Made by a program: the position numbers and the translations under genes
Shown: positions 6,870-9,104 of the stretch, one piece after another
Layout of the letters: each line of letters begins with the position of its first letter
Position numbering within the stretch: position 1 is the first letter of the stretch
Source: a bacterium
GTDB lineage: Bacteria > SZUA-182 > DTGQ01
Direction of reading: 5' to 3'
Length of the DNA stretch: 9,104 nucleotides
Assembly (NCBI GenBank): GCA_023512255.1
Contig: JAILZY010000119.1
Span: forward strand, 1-9,104
The notes under the pieces: model-generated
What the model saw: the letters and a program-made list of their open reading frames with translations, nothing else
The model's database searches: none
Told to the model about the DNA's origin: nothing

Positions 6870-6913
6870 ATATCAGAACCATAAAACCCTATATCAGAAC
6901 AACCATAAACCCT
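6870..6913. repeat. Tandem duplication, 21-23 base unit
   Basis: ATATCAGAACCATAAAACCCT (6870-6890) is followed directly by a 23-base copy at 6891-6913 beginning ATATCAGAACAACCATAAAC. The copies differ by small indels. Just before them CTCTTATCAG (6850-6859) and CTCTTATATCAG (6865-6876) form another near repeat. Confidence 0.7.
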
Positions 6914-6924
6914 CGAAGGGGCTT

Positions 6925-6974
6925 AGCTCTTATTAGGGTTATGTCTCTCAATGGGTAGCTAATAAATAAGAGCT
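6925..6974 (-). other. Stem-loop just after the ppiD stop codon
   Basis: AGCTCTTATT (6925-6934) and AATAAGAGCT (6965-6974) form a perfect 10-base inverted repeat with a 30-base loop, starting 22 bases after the ppiD stop on the minus strand. It lacks a T-run, so it may protect the 3' end of the message or act with the distal terminator rather than end transcription itself. Confidence 0.5.
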
Positions 6975-6996
6975 ATCAGCTTAGAATAATAATTTC

Positions 6997-8910
6997 CTAT
7001 ACCTGATTGTAGTCGACTACGATATTATTCTCTTTCTTCAGTCGCTCAAGCCAGGTCTGGAACATTTGATACTCTTTGGTGCGCAGAGCCTGCTCACGAA
7101 GCCTTGGCTCTTCCTCAGCGAATTTTTTGAGGTCCACACCGATTCGTTTCTTTAAAACCGCAAGGCAATAGCCGCGGCTAGTTTGAATCACAGGAGTGAC
7201 TTCTCCCTCCCTCAAACTAAAGAGGGCATTGGAAAGCTCTTCATTCTGTCCCAGCCCCTTAATGAATCCGTTATGAGATACTTCGCCGGTATTAGAGACC
7301 GTGAGCTGATAGCTCCCAGCCACTGAGGCAAGATCCGCTGGCGCGCTTTTCAGTCTGCCGCGCAGCTCTTCGGCTACTTCCTTGGCTTTAGCTTCAGATT
7401 TTTCTTTCTTAAGGTCCATGACCACCTTATCTTTTACCTTGTCAAGTTCTGGGACTCGAGCTGGTATCTCATCGACCAGACGCAGAATGTAAAATCCTGC
7501 CCCTGCTCGGATAGGCATACTGACATCATCCTTTTTCAAGGAGAAAGCACTTTTCACCACTTCTTCATACGGCCCAATCCCTGGCACTAGCTTCGCATCC
7601 TCGGCAAATTCCGTATCGCCGATCGCATACCCTGCCTTGACAGCCACATCTTCCAAACGCCCTGCCTTATAAAAGGAGCGAACTAGAGCATAGGCTTCAT
7701 TTTCAGCCGCCTCCCAGGCTTTTTCATCAAGCAGTTGACTTTTAATCTGCTCTCTGACTTCCTCAATCGGTTTCGTTCTAGCCTCCTGAATATCTTCCAC
7801 CTTGATGATATGGTAGCCGAAGGGAGATTCCACCACCTCACTTAGTCCTCCCTTAGGCAGGGCAAAGGCTGCCTTTTCAAAGGCAGGGGTCATACGCCCC
7901 TGGCCAAAGTAGCCCAGGTCTCCACCCTGTGATGCACTGCCAGGATCTTGGGAAAATTCTCCAGCCAGCTTGGCGAAGTCTTCTCCAGCCTTAATTCTCT
8001 GCAACAAGGCTTCGGCCTGCTTTTTGGCTTCCTCTTTTTTGGCAACATCTGCGGCCGGATCTGTTTTGATTAGAATGTGCCGAGCCCGCACCTGTTTGGG
8101 AAGCTGGTACTGGGTTTCATGGGTTTCGTAGTATTTTTTTATTGACTCCTCATCAACGGTTAAAGAATTTTTCACCTGCTGACAAGCCACATAGATGTAG
8201 CGAATTTTCCGCTGTCTGGGCAGCTGATATTTTTGCTTGTTTTTTTCAAAATAGCTCCTAACCTCATCATCGGAAACCGTAACCTGGGGGATAAAGGTAG
8301 CCGGAGTAAAAAGGACATAATCAGCCTCTACCTTCTCATTCTGCTGGGTATAGGCATCGAGAAGTTCAGCCTGTGATACCTTGATTCCCCCTCTGACTTT
8401 CTCCCGCAAGCGATCTATTAGCAAGCTTTTCTTGATCTGATCCTCAAAAGTGGCAGGATCCATATGCATTCCGTATTCCAGGACCTGGGCATACACCTGA
8501 CTGTCAAATCGTCCATTCTGCTGAAAAATCGGCATACTCTGGATTTTGGCTAGCACCTCTTTCTCATCAACCACGATCCCCTGCTTTATGGCCTCATGAG
8601 TCAGAAGCCGGCGATTGATCACATTATCCAAGGCCATTTTTTTGAGCTGCATCCGCTCGGCCATCTCCGGCGACCAATGGTCTTTGAATTGATTTTGATA
8701 ATATTCATAAAGCTGGCGGTATTCTGTAGCGTATTCAAGATGAGTTATATCCTCACCAAAGATAGTAGCAATGGCCCTTCCTTTCTCTTTAGCCCTCTCA
8801 CCACCTACTCCCCAAACAAGAAATATAGTTCCGATGAAAGCTAAGACTATAATACTGATGATGGCTTTTACTAAAAAAGATCTTACATTTTTGCGCATGA
8901 GGCTAGGCAT
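6997..8910 (-). CDS. ppiD: PpiD/SurA-like membrane-anchored peptidyl-prolyl isomerase
   Basis: This periplasmic folding factor, anchored in the inner membrane, would help exported proteins fold. The 637-residue protein has basic residues then one transmembrane helix (about 12-34), a SurA_N-like helical chaperone region (about 45-190), and a parvulin domain (about 274-373) with the marks RARHILI, FSQDPGSASQGGDLGYFGQGRM and PFGYHIIKVED. Two later stretches (450-479 and 558-587) repeat the pattern F-S-L-x-x-x-(D/E)-V-x-x-P-I/V-x-x-x-x-G-(F/Y), and look like degenerate parvulin halves without the catalytic part. An internal duplication precedes the domain: YFEKNKQKYQLPRQ (220-233) and YYETHETQYQLPKQ (260-273). 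The ATG at 8910 has AAGGAG (8926-8921) ten bases ahead. An in-frame GTG at 9030 lies upstream of the predicted promoter, and the ATG at 8898 is too far from the SD. The PpiD assignment rests on architecture; PrsA- or SurA-like naming is possible. Confidence 0.88.
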   Translation of the reverse strand: MPSLMRKNVRSFLVKAIISIIVLAFIGTIFLVWGVGGERAKEKGRAIATIFGEDITHLEYATEYRQLYEYYQNQFKDHWSPEMAERMQLKKMALDNVINRRLLTHEAIKQGIVVDEKEVLAKIQSMPIFQQNGRFDSQVYAQVLEYGMHMDPATFEDQIKKSLLIDRLREKVRGGIKVSQAELLDAYTQQNEKVEADYVLFTPATFIPQVTVSDDEVRSYFEKNKQKYQLPRQRKIRYIYVACQQVKNSLTVDEESIKKYYETHETQYQLPKQVRARHILIKTDPAADVAKKEEAKKQAEALLQRIKAGEDFAKLAGEFSQDPGSASQGGDLGYFGQGRMTPAFEKAAFALPKGGLSEVVESPFGYHIIKVEDIQEARTKPIEEVREQIKSQLLDEKAWEAAENEAYALVRSFYKAGRLEDVAVKAGYAIGDTEFAEDAKLVPGIGPYEEVVKSAFSLKKDDVSMPIRAGAGFYILRLVDEIPARVPELDKVKDKVVMDLKKEKSEAKAKEVAEELRGRLKSAPADLASVAGSYQLTVSNTGEVSHNGFIKGLGQNEELSNALFSLREGEVTPVIQTSRGYCLAVLKKRIGVDLKKFAEEEPRLREQALRTKEYQMFQTWLERLKKENNIVVDYNQV

Positions 8911-8983
8911 TGAATCTTTTCTCCTTACAACAATGACGATTAGAGCCTTGAGAGCAAAGTTTTTCCAAAAATTAAATAAACTA

Positions 8984-9012
8984 ATTATATCCCATATTCT
9001 CCATATTTTCAA
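8984..9012 (-). promoter_or_regulatory. Sigma70-type promoter of the ppiD gene
   Basis: Read on the minus strand, TTGAAA (9012-9007) and a perfect TATAAT (8989-8984) are separated by exactly 17 bases. Transcription would start near 8978, giving a leader of about 68 bases to the ATG at 8910. This supports the shorter start for the ppiD-like gene, since the GTG at 9030 lies outside the transcript. Confidence 0.75.
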
Positions 9013-9104
9013 GGGACATTCTTTGGACACAGATGTTCCCCATGTTTAAATTAGGAGGAGGAGATAAGCCGCAGGGTAAGGGTATTGAGGTAAAAGACAA
9101 TAGT
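9013..9104. other. Intergenic right edge
   Basis: I see no gene that can be supported here. AGGAGGAGGAG (9052-9062) resembles a plus-strand ribosome binding site, but no usable start codon with an open frame follows it before the window ends. A minus-strand frame is open from the edge to a stop inside the ppiD -10 region, without recognisable coding character. Confidence 0.5.

Larger units (their letters stand above)
6661..6996 (-). other. Structured spacer between ppiD and nfnAB
   Basis: No gene is visible here. The spacer holds a terminator (6678-6733), two further hairpins, a tandem duplication and several alternative inverted repeats. GAGCTAACCCTA (6836-6847) can pair in two blocks with TTAGCTC (6923-6929) and TAGGGTT (6934-6940), whereas AGCTCTTATT (6925-6934) can pair with AATAAGAGCT (6965-6974). 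These pairings compete for the same bases. GACAAACCT and GACAAAACCT repeat side by side at 6812-6830. No clear sigma70 promoter for nfnAB was found. It could be a structured 3' end of the ppiD message, an nfnAB leader or a small RNA; none matches a family I recognise. Confidence 0.5.

Noticed and set aside
8911-9030. Extended N-terminus of the ppiD-like protein from a GTG at 9030
   Set aside because: It starts upstream of the predicted TATAAT box, and a clear AAGGAG precedes the ATG at 8910.

Overview
The window looks like bacterial chromosome of moderate GC content, with compact coding blocks separated by AT-rich, repeat-laden intergenic DNA. A membrane-anchored PpiD/SurA-type folding factor points to a Gram-negative (diderm) cell. 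The fused NfnA-NfnB flavoprotein and the single-chain, zinc-site ATP sulfurylase point to an anaerobic lineage such as Desulfobacterota-like or candidate-phylum bacteria. That placement is inference; there is no rRNA or other marker here.

Layout: 1-649 is gene-free and full of short tandem duplications. It ends in a strong sigma70-type promoter (TTGACA-17-TATTAT) and two small palindromes. From there a plus-strand run carries four genes: a small ribbon-helix-helix (RHH) protein (650-883), sat (998-2158), apsK/cysC (2240-2920) and an alkaline-phosphatase-superfamily phosphohydrolase (2922-4301). A convergent minus-strand pair fills the right side. A ppiD-like gene (8910-6997) reads from its own TTGAAA-17-TATAAT promoter and is followed by a 354-base structured spacer with a rho-independent terminator. 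The nfnAB fusion follows (6642-4357). The two transcription units meet tail to tail at 4302-4356.

The plus-strand genes form a sulfate-activation module: Sat makes APS, ApsK makes PAPS, and the last enzyme, whose start is one base from the apsK stop, is a metal-dependent phosphohydrolase of unknown substrate. No PAPS or APS reductase, sulfotransferase or sulfate transporter is visible, so the fate of PAPS cannot be read from this window. The most unusual point is that the RHH protein and ApsK end in nearly the same C-terminal tail (…RLRxLGYI). On ApsK it is an extension beyond the normal end of the family. This suggests, but does not prove, that the putative regulator and the enzyme share a partner or contact each other. 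The RHH promoter has its -35 box inside a tandem 14-base repeat, the kind of layout RHH repressors bind.

On the minus strand, NfnAB would balance NADH, NADPH and ferredoxin, and the PpiD-like protein would assist folding of exported proteins. The spacer between them holds several inverted repeats, some mutually exclusive, and a terminator 36 bases before the nfnAB start codon, which could act as an attenuator.
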